DNA of 64,000 bases from CAZDBA01 sp965224765 (GTDB taxonomy: Bacteria > Planctomycetota > Planctomycetia > Pirellulales > Pirellulaceae): assembly GCA_965224765.1 (NCBI GenBank), contig CBDDAC010000008.1:62001-126000 (forward strand). Direction: 5' to 3'. Each line of letters begins with the position of its first letter. The first letter of the stretch is position 1. This document shows positions 16,920 through 27,400 of the stretch, piece by piece. A program made the position numbers and the translations under genes. Under the pieces are notes generated by a model, which worked only from the letters and a program-made list of their open reading frames with translations, was not told the DNA's origin and searched no databases.

Positions 16920-18128
16920 CTACTTACGGGCTCCACGATCTGCCGCCGCTTCCTTCCTGATTTGATCAATAGTTTGGTCGTCCAATAGAGTGACGCCGCG
17001 ATTTTGCTGCAGGTCTGCAGTTGTCAATCGTGCCCAGTCGCCAGCGAATCGGAACTTGAGTTTTTTAGCAAGCCACTGGTAGTAGAAACATCGGTTCTTC
17101 TTGACCTTCCAGTAACCATTGGGAACTGTCAATCCACTGAAAAGCCATGGATACCAGGTGACGTTAGGGTACAGTTCCATCACGCCCTGATCAGGCCGCC
17201 ACCGGTAAAATGTAAGCAATGAAAATCCCTCATGGTCACGGAGGTCGTCACGCTCAATCTGATACCAATCTTTAGGCTTTTTGTATCGAAGCTGTTTTCC
17301 GAGCCAGCGGAAGTAAGCGATTCGGTTTTTCTTTTGCTTCCAAAACCCTTTTGGAACCTTGATGAAGAGCCATGCCTTCCAGTCGTGCTTTGGGAAAACG
17401 TTGTTCATGATATGGAAAGGACTGTCTTGATATCTTTCCAGCAGCCCCAATCCATCATTTTCAACGAAGTCTGATTTGGTCACCTGGTACCAATCTGAAC
17501 GCTTCTTGTATTTGAGCTTCTTTCCCAGCCACTTCATGTAGTCCAAGCGATTCTCACGCTTGGACCAAAAACGGCTTGAAACCCTTTTGAACTTCCAAGG
17601 GAGCCATTGGTATCGAGGATACAGTTCGGACAAAAGCTCGATGAGGCTTTTTCGCTTGGTGGCTCCCCTGCCAAGATTTTGATTGATCCTGCTGTCACAA
17701 ACCTGATACCAATCTTCCTGAGATTTGTAACCCAACTCCTTTCCGAGCCACTTGAGATAGTCAATGCGGTTTTGCTTCAGATCCCAGAATCCCTTCGGTA
17801 CGACGGTAAATTTCCAAACATGCCATTGGCGTCTTGGAACGAGTGCTGTGATCAATCCGACTGCTGAGCCTTCGTAGCCGGTCCGAAGAACTCCTCCGCC
17901 GCAATTCTCGATAATGTCGGCTCCAGTAACCCGATACCAATCATCAAGAGTTTTTATATTCAGCTTTTTCCCAAGCCATTTGATGTAGCGGCGATGATTT
18001 TCGGGATCATTCCAAAATCTGTTGGGTACTTTGTCGGTCTCCCACTCTGGATGCGTCAGCTCGGCATACTTTGGATTGATTGAGTCCCAATACTTCTGCT
18101 GTAGCTTTTTTTGCCCTCTTTTCGCCAT
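16920..18128 (-). CDS. Five-repeat DWY/WLGK protein of unknown function (402 aa)
   Basis: Five tandem repeats begin at about residues 34, 110, 183, 258 and 335 (spacing 73-77). Each opens V-P-x-G/R-F/Y-W, then N-R-x-x-Y-x-K-W-L-G-K-x-L-x-Y-K, then D-W-Y-x-V/I, a segment often with G-x-x-L-L, and a close Y/F-P-x-x-x-W-x-x-W-x-F. The last repeat lacks its end. The protein is strongly basic and Trp/Tyr rich, with no signal peptide or membrane segment, which would suit nucleic-acid binding, but that is inference. I do not recognise the family with confidence. The stop codon lies only about 20 bp from the end of IS4 copy B, and an IS1182 element lies on the other side. Confidence 0.75.
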   Translation of the reverse strand: MAKRGQKKLQQKYWDSINPKYAELTHPEWETDKVPNRFWNDPENHRRYIKWLGKKLNIKTLDDWYRVTGADIIENCGGGVLRTGYEGSAVGLITALVPRRQWHVWKFTVVPKGFWDLKQNRIDYLKWLGKELGYKSQEDWYQVCDSRINQNLGRGATKRKSLIELLSELYPRYQWLPWKFKRVSSRFWSKRENRLDYMKWLGKKLKYKKRSDWYQVTKSDFVENDGLGLLERYQDSPFHIMNNVFPKHDWKAWLFIKVPKGFWKQKKNRIAYFRWLGKQLRYKKPKDWYQIERDDLRDHEGFSLLTFYRWRPDQGVMELYPNVTWYPWLFSGLTVPNGYWKVKKNRCFYYQWLAKKLKFRFAGDWARLTTADLQQNRGVTLLDDQTIDQIRKEAAADRGARK

Positions 18129-18310
18129 CAGATTTACTTGTTGATAATAATTATGAGGTCAGTTTCACACAAAATTCACCGATCTCTCGATTGTTTGATA
18201 TTCGATAGGCTGAATTGTAAGCACTAACCAATTCGACGCTACAACACGAAAGAAGTTTAAACAGTCCGTTCGCGACTTTTAAGCGCCTTGGGAATAAACC
18301 ACGCCCTACA

Positions 18311-20094
18311 GGGCTTGTTGATTAATTTCAGTTTCGTTGGTTTGAGTTTGGTTTCCCCCCATTCCCCCGCTCGGTCGAAACAGACCGGTGGCGGGGGCAG
18401 CGACGACTCAAATTAAAAGGGTGAAAGGGACGGGGAAACTTCGCATGCTGGTGGCGGAGGACCGGCATGGTTGCGAGACAGTCCGATCAACCGATGGACG
18501 TTGAAAGCGGCCACGCACCAATTCCATTCCTGGCTTACACGCTCGAGGGTTCGAGTCAGGAACTGTCGCATCCCAAACTGTGACTTAATCACGGCGAACG
18601 GACGCTCGGTCGGATGTTGACGTTTCCGGTAGATCTCTTTCGCTTCCTCCGTCGCCATCTTCTGAGCATGAGCAACCCGCGAAAGTTCGTGCTCTTCATG
18701 GGTCACCTGACGGCCAGTGCCCGCCTTGCGTATGCAAAGTGCCGCCAGCGGGCAGCCAGAACAAACTTCGCTGTCGATCTTGTAACGGAAACGCATGCGA
18801 CTTTCGCCAGAAGAACGCTTATCACGCGATTTGCCTTTGAACTCCAGTGCTTGGCCATTGGGGCACCAGTAACAATCGTTCTCCGAATCGAAAACGAAAG
18901 CGTCTTTGGAAAGTTGTGTTCGCTTAACGCCTGCCACCGTCACGTTGACGACGGGCAGCCTGCCTCGGTCTGATGGGGCGACCGGCTCCTTGAGATTCTC
19001 GCGAACTGCTGGGTTTTTTGTGGGATCTGTCGTTTTGGTCGGTGCGTAAAGTTCGACGCCTGCTTCGTTGCACTTGGCGATGTTTTCCCCCGTGGCCATC
19101 AAGCCATCGGCCAACGCCTTGCCGGGCGCCGACTCCAGCCCAAAGTTTTCTTGAACCCTTGCGATCGAGCCCATCAGCTGACCGTCTTCGTTGATTTCGT
19201 TGAGCACGCTCGCGTCGACGATCACCCCGCTGTCGATATCGACCGTTGAGATCGGACTGTAGTTGGGAGAGTGACCGCCGTCTTTATTGGGCATGATCCG
19301 TGATTCCGGATCGGTCATCGGGATTCGGGCGGGAACCGTTTTGCCCGCCGATTCGAGCTTTTCCACTTCGGCCAAAGCGGCGTTGACTTTGGCAAGTTTC
19401 CGCTCCAGCTGAGCCGAATCGACTTCCAGCTGATGGTGCGAAGCTCCGCCAAACTGCTCGGATTCGTGTTGATCAGCCGCTTGGGCCTGAGCGTCAAATT
19501 GTTGGTAGGCTGCAGTGAGTTCTTTTTTAAGTTCACGCAGACGCTCCGGAGTCCGACTGGCTTGGCGCGAGTTGTTGGAACGCATGCGGGTCGCGTCGAA
19601 GCCGAGGCTGTCCAGGCGTACCCAGCCCAGTTCTTGTCCAAGCAATGCCATCTGGATGAACAGTCCGCTCAGGGCTTCTTGGTTCCCGATCCGGAATTTG
19701 CAAATCGTTGTGTGGTCGATCGAACGACTTTCGACGAGCCAGCGGAAATCCAAGCGAATCGTTAACGCTTCCTCCAGCATCCGACTGCTGATGATCCGGC
19801 AAAACAAGCCGTAGAGGATGACGCTGGCCACGATTCGCGGGTGAAGCGGAGGACGACCCCTGACAAGGGCATACTTCGTTTCCCAACTTGACCAGTCGAC
19901 ACCTCGAAGAATCCGGTCCAACACGCGAACGTCATGGTTGGCCGGAATTGATTCGTCCAGACGCTCCGGAAACAAAACTAATTGATCGCGACTCTCTTTG
20001 ACCTTGGCCCAATCCATGTTTGACTCCTTTCCAAACATCATCCGGGTTCTCATAAATTTTTAACACCCCAGGCAAGTACTTAATCAACAAGCCC
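18311..20094 (-). mobile_element. IS1182-type element, second kind, copy 1
   Basis: Inverted repeats GGGCTTGTTGATTAA at both ends and a TACA target duplication (18307-18310 and 20095-20098). The 1,784-bp length is the same as the copy at 57709-59492, which differs by one noticed base in the transposase. Both copies lie in the same orientation. Confidence 0.9.
18413..20017 (-). CDS. IS1182-family transposase (534 aa), copy 1
   Basis: Start at MDWAKVKESRDQ, six bases after AAAGGAG. The N-terminal DUF772-like domain (PPLHPRIVASVILYGLFCRI, SIDHTTICKFRIG) is followed by LDSLGFDATRMRSNNSRQA (catalytic Asp region), a long Gln/Glu-rich coiled coil, and DPESRIMPNKDGGHSPNYSPI with VDIDSGVIVDASVLNEIND-like DDE blocks. 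A Cys-rich patch, CYWCPNGQALEF and CSGCPLAALC, is typical of this IS1182 branch. The C-terminal RPFAVIKSQFGMRQFLTRT carries the Glu region. Complete. It has Ile where copy 2 has Leu in LC(I/L)RKAG. Confidence 0.92.
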   Translation of the reverse strand: MDWAKVKESRDQLVLFPERLDESIPANHDVRVLDRILRGVDWSSWETKYALVRGRPPLHPRIVASVILYGLFCRIISSRMLEEALTIRLDFRWLVESRSIDHTTICKFRIGNQEALSGLFIQMALLGQELGWVRLDSLGFDATRMRSNNSRQASRTPERLRELKKELTAAYQQFDAQAQAADQHESEQFGGASHHQLEVDSAQLERKLAKVNAALAEVEKLESAGKTVPARIPMTDPESRIMPNKDGGHSPNYSPISTVDIDSGVIVDASVLNEINEDGQLMGSIARVQENFGLESAPGKALADGLMATGENIAKCNEAGVELYAPTKTTDPTKNPAVRENLKEPVAPSDRGRLPVVNVTVAGVKRTQLSKDAFVFDSENDCYWCPNGQALEFKGKSRDKRSSGESRMRFRYKIDSEVCSGCPLAALCIRKAGTGRQVTHEEHELSRVAHAQKMATEEAKEIYRKRQHPTERPFAVIKSQFGMRQFLTRTLERVSQEWNWCVAAFNVHRLIGLSRNHAGPPPPACEVSPSLSPF

Positions 20095-20098
20095 TACA

Positions 20099-20499
20099 AG
20101 TATGGGATGGCAAGCCATGGATCATTATTTTCCCTTCAGAGAATCGGCCCACGGTTTTGCCGTTCGTTATTGCTCATTTGAATTGTTCAAACTACCCACA
20201 GTACTGTCTCTCATCGGGAAGTATTTCCCAAAAAATAAATTCGATGACATTTACACATCCTTTCACAAAACGTTTCGTTGGCAATGATTTATTGATAGCA
20301 AACGTAACCCTATATGCAACATACGTTTTCGCATTTCTTCCCCACGTAAAGCACGATGACAAAAGTTTTTCTTGATTGTTTGGCAAGGAAGTTGCGGTAG
20401 CCGGCAATAAAATAATGTGAACAAAAATTAACTTGTATCTGTTCTCTGAGACGGTACAAATCTTTTAGGCAAAACTTGAGGCAATAGGGAACAGCGGAA
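20099..20499. other. Intergenic stretch without recognisable gene
   Basis: A+T-rich sequence between the IS1182 element and the exported protein gene. It must contain the promoter of the downstream genes, but I see no unambiguous -35/-10 pair or structured RNA. Confidence 0.5.
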
Positions 20500-21324
20500 A
20501 TGAAAAAGTTCTGGATATTGGTAGGCGCATTGGTTGTAGGCGCCGGTGTACTTGTGTGGGGAGCTGGCGAAGGATGGTTTGACGGTGAGCGTGAGCAAGC
20601 GTCAATTCTTGAACCGGAAAGTACTGCGGTTGTTGAACCGCTTTCTAAGGAAGAGGCTAATTCCGAATTGGCCAATCTGCTGAAAATAGACGACGAGGAT
20701 CTAGTCGAAATTGGGCATATTAGTCGCCCTAAACGCGATTTAGTTTTCGACGCGCCAAATAGCATTCCGAGAAGACCGGCCAAAGGCGTACTTCCCAACC
20801 CTGGCCGAGCACCCTTCCTCAAAGGGAACGAGAATTCTCAAGTTGCTGGCCTGATGGCAGAACTTCAGATTCAGGACCAAGATCAGGTCAAGGATGTCCA
20901 GGTAGCGAAGTCGACTTTCTTTCTGCCTGAGCCATTTGACAAAGAAGAATACGAGGCGGATCCAAAGGCTTACCTCGATCAAATTAGGCCGGGACGCGTA
21001 TTTCAGTCGGCTCAACCTGGACCGAATGTCAAACGACTGACCGCGATTTCAGAGCCATTCATCAGCCTCCTTCAAGGCGAGTCAGTTTCACTTAAGGTTC
21101 AAGCGGATCCCGGTGCTCCTGTGGCTTTTCACACTCAGGAAATCGGCACTTTTGAGAACCAACTGAAAACTATCACGGTTGCGGCAGACAAAGAGGGTGT
21201 TGCGACGGCCAAGTTTACCTTGGGACCTGGCTCATCAGGACTGGTCAACGTATTGGCTGCTTCACCTGTGCATTCTGACCATTTGAAATTCACGTACCGT
21301 GTTTCTCTGCCAGGTCAGAAATAG
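20500..21324 (+). CDS. Exported or membrane-anchored protein upstream of the RHS gene (274 aa)
   Basis: One N-terminal hydrophobic segment (FWILVGALVVGAGVLVWGAG) acts as a signal anchor or uncleaved signal. An acidic linker follows to about residue 150. The C-terminal 90 residues (ISLLQGESVSLKVQADPGAPVAFHTQEIG ... VNVLAASPVHSDHLKFTYRV) look like an Ig-like beta sandwich of the kind found in planctomycete surface proteins. A GCGGAA stretch precedes the start. It is followed after 130 bases by the giant RHS gene in the same direction, so a joint role at the cell surface is plausible. No enzyme motif is present. Confidence 0.65.
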   Translation: MKKFWILVGALVVGAGVLVWGAGEGWFDGEREQASILEPESTAVVEPLSKEEANSELANLLKIDDEDLVEIGHISRPKRDLVFDAPNSIPRRPAKGVLPNPGRAPFLKGNENSQVAGLMAELQIQDQDQVKDVQVAKSTFFLPEPFDKEEYEADPKAYLDQIRPGRVFQSAQPGPNVKRLTAISEPFISLLQGESVSLKVQADPGAPVAFHTQEIGTFENQLKTITVAADKEGVATAKFTLGPGSSGLVNVLAASPVHSDHLKFTYRVSLPGQK

Positions 21325-21342
21325 ACCTTTCATTGTGATCTC

Positions 21343-21368
21343 AGCCGCGCAAGCCTGCGGCTTTATTG
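21343..21368 (+). terminator. Weak rho-independent terminator or attenuator
   Basis: AGCCGC, eight bases, GCGGCT followed by TTATTG. The stem is only six base pairs, so it may be partial. It lies between the exported protein gene and the RHS gene. Confidence 0.4.
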
Positions 21369-21454
21369 TCGACTCAATTTAAAACAACATCATTGACGGA
21401 TTCATTCAAAACCGTTTTGGCGACTAGCCACGGTTTCCTCAAAGGAACATTGCG

Positions 21455-24400
21455 ATGACCACACCATTTAGCATATCAAAATTCCGTTTTTCTCGACTTC
21501 ACTGCTTAGCTGCCTTTTTATTACTGGTTGGGTTTGTCTTTCCGGCAACCGTTTCGGCTCAGGTCGTGACTGCTCCCACGGTTACTTTTGGTTACACGAC
21601 CTTAAAGAAGGGGCAAGCTGACTATACGGCAACCCAGACCAACTCCATCGTGGGTAGTGACGTTGTGTGGAGCTGTGATATGACATACGTGGATCCTATG
21701 TCTCCAGGACAAACGCGACTTTTCAAGTACGCCATCAACAATGGCTCGTTTACCAACATCACTCTCACGGAAGGCCTTGCCCATAACTTCACGGGGTCCA
21801 ATGCGATTACCTCAGACTATTCCAAGTTGGAAGTCGAGGGCATCCACGTGCGAGGTTTAAAGTTCACCGGCAATTGGACTTGGAACAGTGCCAATCCTGA
21901 TCCGGTCACCAACGTTCAGGATCCAGTTGATCCCTGCGGCGACGGAAACGGAAACAGCGGTGGAACCTGCCCTACGGATGGTCTATCTGGTACTGCGCAA
22001 CCGGTCATGTTTTCACCTGTCTGTCCTCCCAATCCTCTACTGACCAAGCCAAACTGGAGAACGCTCTATTCGGCTGCGGGTCAGGCAGGAAGTGGCTGCA
22101 GCAGTTGTGGTGGCGGTTCTGCTCCCGGTTCTGCTGGCGCGGACAATCTGATTGCGGTCAGTCTGGGATTCGCTCCGAGCAACCAACAATCGATCGGCAA
22201 TCTTTCTCCTGGAACCTTTCTGGGCATTGATCAGCGACTTGAGTTTCATCTGGTGAACGGGACCAAAGTCGTCATTTTGTTTGATCCAGCAACGGGTCGA
22301 ACTTTCTATGGGGAGTTCGATGCAACCTCGTCAACCTACAAGTTCTACGTGGATGTGAATGGGGTTGATACCGAATCCAAGGCGTATTTCATAAATATCA
22401 AATTGGAAGATTCGTCGAGCAACACGGTGACCGATCCGGACACCATCGCCACTCAAACCGTCTTTGCCATTTTGACCAGTCGCTCAGGCTGGACCAGCAA
22501 GCATGAGTTGGTAGATGTCGATCCAGGGACACCAGTCGTGCCAGTGTCTCGGATTGTGGAAGTCACCAGCCCCAATGGAAATACCCAAACCTTTACCTAC
22601 AAGTACGACGCAGGTGATCCGGCACTGACGGGCGCACCTAAGAAGATTCTGATGGTGGACGTCCAAAGTGACTGGCAAGGCAATATCGCGACATACACGT
22701 ACAACACTGCTCAGCAGGCAGGACGCTGGGTGGTTTCCAATATTGCGGTTGTGGCTCAGGGCCATACAGGAACCGTCACCCGCTCTCTGCGATTCACTTA
22801 CGACGGCAACGGTTATCTCTACCAAGTGTTTCGAACGATTGGGGCTTCGGCAGAAGAGAACATTGCCAGCTACACCTATGGCACAGACACCCAGTGGCAA
22901 GCTGCCACCATCGTGATGGACGAACAATTCGGAGCCGTTCCGCAGGAACAAACTCTCTATGTCTCTCAGGACTATCGCACTTGGGACAATGAACTGGTCA
23001 ACCAGTTCTCCAACGTTCTGGTAGGTGCTGCAGATGGAGCGGGAATTCGCTATTTGACGGTGTTCCGTGACATGAATAATCCGGGCAGTTACCGAATTAA
23101 GGAAAACGACAACCTGATCGAATGGGAAGCGGGAGTTTCGGTGATTGCCTGTAGTTCTTATACCACGGGATCCGGCCAGGGCTATGACAGCTTTACCAAT
23201 ATCCAATACGAATCTACTTTTCCCGAGTACATGGATGCCACGGGCAACAACCCGCCCACAGCATCGCAAGTTCTGTTGGGCCAACCGGGCAAGGTCGACG
23301 ATGGCACGATCCGTTCTGCAGTGACACCATCTTATGATTCTAACGGTAACACTGGCCGAATCGACTACGCCGATACTTCTTACGAGTTGTGGCAGTACAA
23401 CAGCAACAATCAGGTAACCTATTACCGCGACCAGGAAGGCATCGTGATCCTTACCGAGCGTAATAACGATGGCCAAATCATTCGAATCGTCCGTGGTCTA
23501 GTCGATGTATCGGGACCAGGGACAGAAATCGCTGATTCGAATACGACTCCGGTTCAAAACATTCGTGGTTACAACAGCAATGGTCAACTGGAATGGAAAG
23601 CGACTAACGCTTACGTTGCCGGTACCATCACGGCCCCTGCTGCCAATGCTCGAACAGACTACGTCTACAAAGCCAACAAGCAACTGGAGAAGGTCTTAGG
23701 GCCTCTGGCTCCCGGTCAGTCATCACGCCCAGAAACTCAGTACCTATGGGAAGGCGAAAACTTGGTTTCAATGACCGTGGTTCGAGACAGCTCAAATGAA
23801 ACCACAACCTACGCGTATGACTCTCGCAATCGCTTGATTAAAACAACGTTTCCAGATGCAACGACTGAGGAGATGGCTTACACCTCCAACGGCTTGACGA
23901 CTTATCGCAAAGACCGCAGCAACATTGTTAGCTCGACGACACTTGATTCGACTGGAAGAATCGCCAGCCGAAGTAGTTCGCTAGCCTACGACGCTGATCT
24001 TACCAATGTTGATATTAACGGAACGCCCGCCACGATTTTCGAACGTCTCAGTGATCAAGTCAGCACGACGACCTATATTTACTCGCCAGGCGAGTCTCAG
24101 CCCGATGAGATCGTCACGGACGGAAAGACTACCGAATACACTTATGACTATAAAGATCGCCTGACGGAAACGCTTCGTTCCACCGGACATCGAGGGGGCA
24201 CAGAACAGGCCCAGGCCACCCGTACCGAATACAAATCCAACATGCGTTTCGCTGAGGAGAGCATGTTTGGAACGGTTGCTTCCGGCACCTTCACTCCTGT
24301 TTACACTCGCAAGACTTACTTCGGATATGCGGCTGATGGAACCACCGTTCGCACGGTTCAAGTTGCCAGTACGAGCACTACCTATGCTGACAACACAGCA

Positions 24401-27400
24401 GTGATGAATGCCAGCCGTCCATCGAGTACTGCCGCCAATCCATCGATTCTGATTACCGATGCGATTCGCGATCTCAGCGGAAACATTGTCAGCCTGATCA
24501 ATGCCCTGAACACAACACAATTGACAGCCTACGATACGCTTGGGCGTTCGTTGTCTCAGAAACCAGACTCCGTCAATTTCTCCAATCTGGTTAGCACCAG
24601 TGAATACGATGTCTGGAGCAATGTCACCAAGTCAACCGATCCAGCCGGTGTTGAAACGAGTCGGCAGTATGATACCTCAGGTCAGTATCAGATCAGCCAG
24701 ATCTTCGGTGCCAATGCGTCTTCGCTTTCGATGAAGACTGAATTCACTTACGACCGAAGCGGGCGTCGCAAATCAGTGATTGCACCAGGGACTAACGGGC
24801 TCCCTGATTCCAACCGCACAACGACGATGTTTTATGACGCCGCTTGTTGCGGTCAAACCGTGGGAACTCGTGATGCCTTGGGACACGGTCAGATTCGAAG
24901 TAGTGATCCTTCCGGGCGCGTGGTTCATACCGCTCAGGTTGCCGACTACGACACTCACACAACACTTTTGAATCCAACCGACGCAAAAACCAACAATGAA
25001 ACAACGACTCGCTATTTGGATGACGGTAAAGTTCAGTTTCGCACGTTGTGGACTCAGGCTTTGAATGAAAACGTTAACCGCAACCTTCCGCAATTGGCGG
25101 GGCTTGGTAAACCGGCGTCCTGGGGTGTTACCACTCAGTACGTTTACGATTCGGCAGTTGGTGACGGCGTGGGTTTGGAAACAACTACTGGCGTGAGTGT
25201 GCTTCGTATTGGCACTTCGCAAAATGTCAATGTTTCGATTGCCGCTGCAATCACCAAACTGGGGGAAGGCGTTGCAAACGGTGGAGCGGTTTTATCGCTA
25301 TCAACTCACCATGGTAGTGCAACACTCGTGATCAGTCCTGATGAAAAGACCATGCAAGTCTCCATCACTGACGCTTTGGGGCGGGCAGTGATGTCGGCGA
25401 TTTTATCGGGGCCAGCAGCAACCACTTCTAATCAACTGCTTGATTGGAGCTGCACTCAGTATGACTTGGTCTACAACCTGAGCGGGGTGGGCGACACCGA
25501 ACAAGTTAAACAGATTGATGCTGATGGCAACGTCGTCAGCAGGCTCAGTGATGGTTATGGTTGGGGTGTTGGTTCCTTGGATCAGGACAGCAATCTGACT
25601 GAATCCGAGTTCAATCCTGGTGGCCAACCGCTAACCATTACTAATGCATTATCACATGACACGACTTTTGTTTATGACAGTTTGGAACGTCAGACTTCGA
25701 TGACAACACCCGTGGCAACAACAACTGCCGTTTACAGCGCTACAACTGGGCAGCTAACCTCGCGAACCGACGGCAAGAGCCAGTCAACCAGCTTCCAGTA
25801 CGATGCACTGGGACGTCCGAGCATCACCACGGACCGCTTGAACAAGCAGTCGAGTCGCAGTTATTTACGTACGGGCCAGCTTGCCTCCGTGACAGACGCT
25901 GAGAGCAGAACGACAGCTTATGATTACGACGTGCTGGGGCGGCGTACCGAACTGGAAATGGATGCCATCAACGGTGGAACGCCTCAAGAAACCACTTATG
26001 ACTATGATTCAGCAGGACGCGTGGAGCTGGTAACTCTCCACTCCGGTGCCAAACGAGAAATGACTTATGAGTTTTCGGGAGCCTTGGATAAAGTTGATTA
26101 CTACAATCCAAGTTCCACTCTCACGGGCACGGACGATTTCACGTACGATGCGTTTCTTTACCGCACGGCTTCCAGCAGCGACGACGACGTGACTCACACC
26201 TACACTTACACCGATCGTGGGCAACTGGACACCGACACGACCAACTACACGAGTCAAAACTATGTAGTGGATTACGACTACGACAGCCGAGGCCGTTTGA
26301 ACAAAATCACCTACTCGTCCGGTCGAGAAGTTGACTACACGTTCACCAATCGAGGTGAAATGGACTTGGTCAAATGGGATGGAACTCAAATTGAAAATCG
26401 GGCCTACGATGCTCTCGGGCGGATGACCAGTGTTGACCGAGCTCATGTTGACGAAACTCGTGTTTACGACAACGCCAACCGAGTTGCGTCGATTGCCAAT
26501 ACCAATCTTGGCACGGCAAGCTACACCTACGACGCCAATAGCAATAAACTGGGTGAAACCTGGACAGGCGTGATGTCGAATTGGAGCTTTACGACCGAGG
26601 ACTCGGGGGCATCAGATCCGGATGGCTATGATGACGAAGATCGTTTCGTTCGTTTCGAGCAGTCGAGTCAGACCAAAGACTATGACTTGGTTCGCAGTGA
26701 TATCGGTAACATCACCAATCGAAAGCTTAACGGTGCAAATCAACTGCGTGGCTTTAACGAAGTTCATCAGCTTGACGATTTGGCTGGTACTGCACAATTG
26801 TTTGATGCCAATGGCAGTCTGACGACTTCCCACACCGGGATGACGCTTAGTTGGCAACACGGCAATGGTCGTCTTGACCAAACAGTCGTTCCTTCCGGTG
26901 CCACTGCTGGCATCGAAGGTACCAATGACTATGGCTACGACGCGGACAACAAGCGGCTCTGGCAAAAGATCACGCGATCAGGCAGTGTCGCTGAGCATAC
27001 CGTTTTCATCTACGCAGGTCCAAACTGTATCGCTGAATATGATGCAGGTTCTGCCGCGACCTCACCCGAGCAGGAGTATATCTACGGGCAGGCAATTGAC
27101 TCACTGCTACTGATTGCTCATGACAACAATTCTGAGCGACTCAATGTTCTTCGAAATCAGCAATGGAGTGTCACCGGCCTCACGAAGGATAGTGATGGCA
27201 CAATCGCCGAGCTTTACAGCTATGATGTTTTCGGAAAACGAACCATTCTGACGGCTAACGGAACCACTGTTCGCACTACCAGCAGTTATAATAACCCTTA
27301 CGGGTACACGTCTCGGCGACACGACGAAGAATCTGGCCTGATGTACTATCGGGCAAGATACTACGACCCAGAAAACGGAGAGTTCATCTCCCAGGATCCA

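Noticed and set aside
22484..23476. 330-residue open frame on the minus strand inside the RHS gene
   Set aside because: Antisense shadow of a highly repetitive, codon-biased coding region; no ribosome-binding site and no domain.
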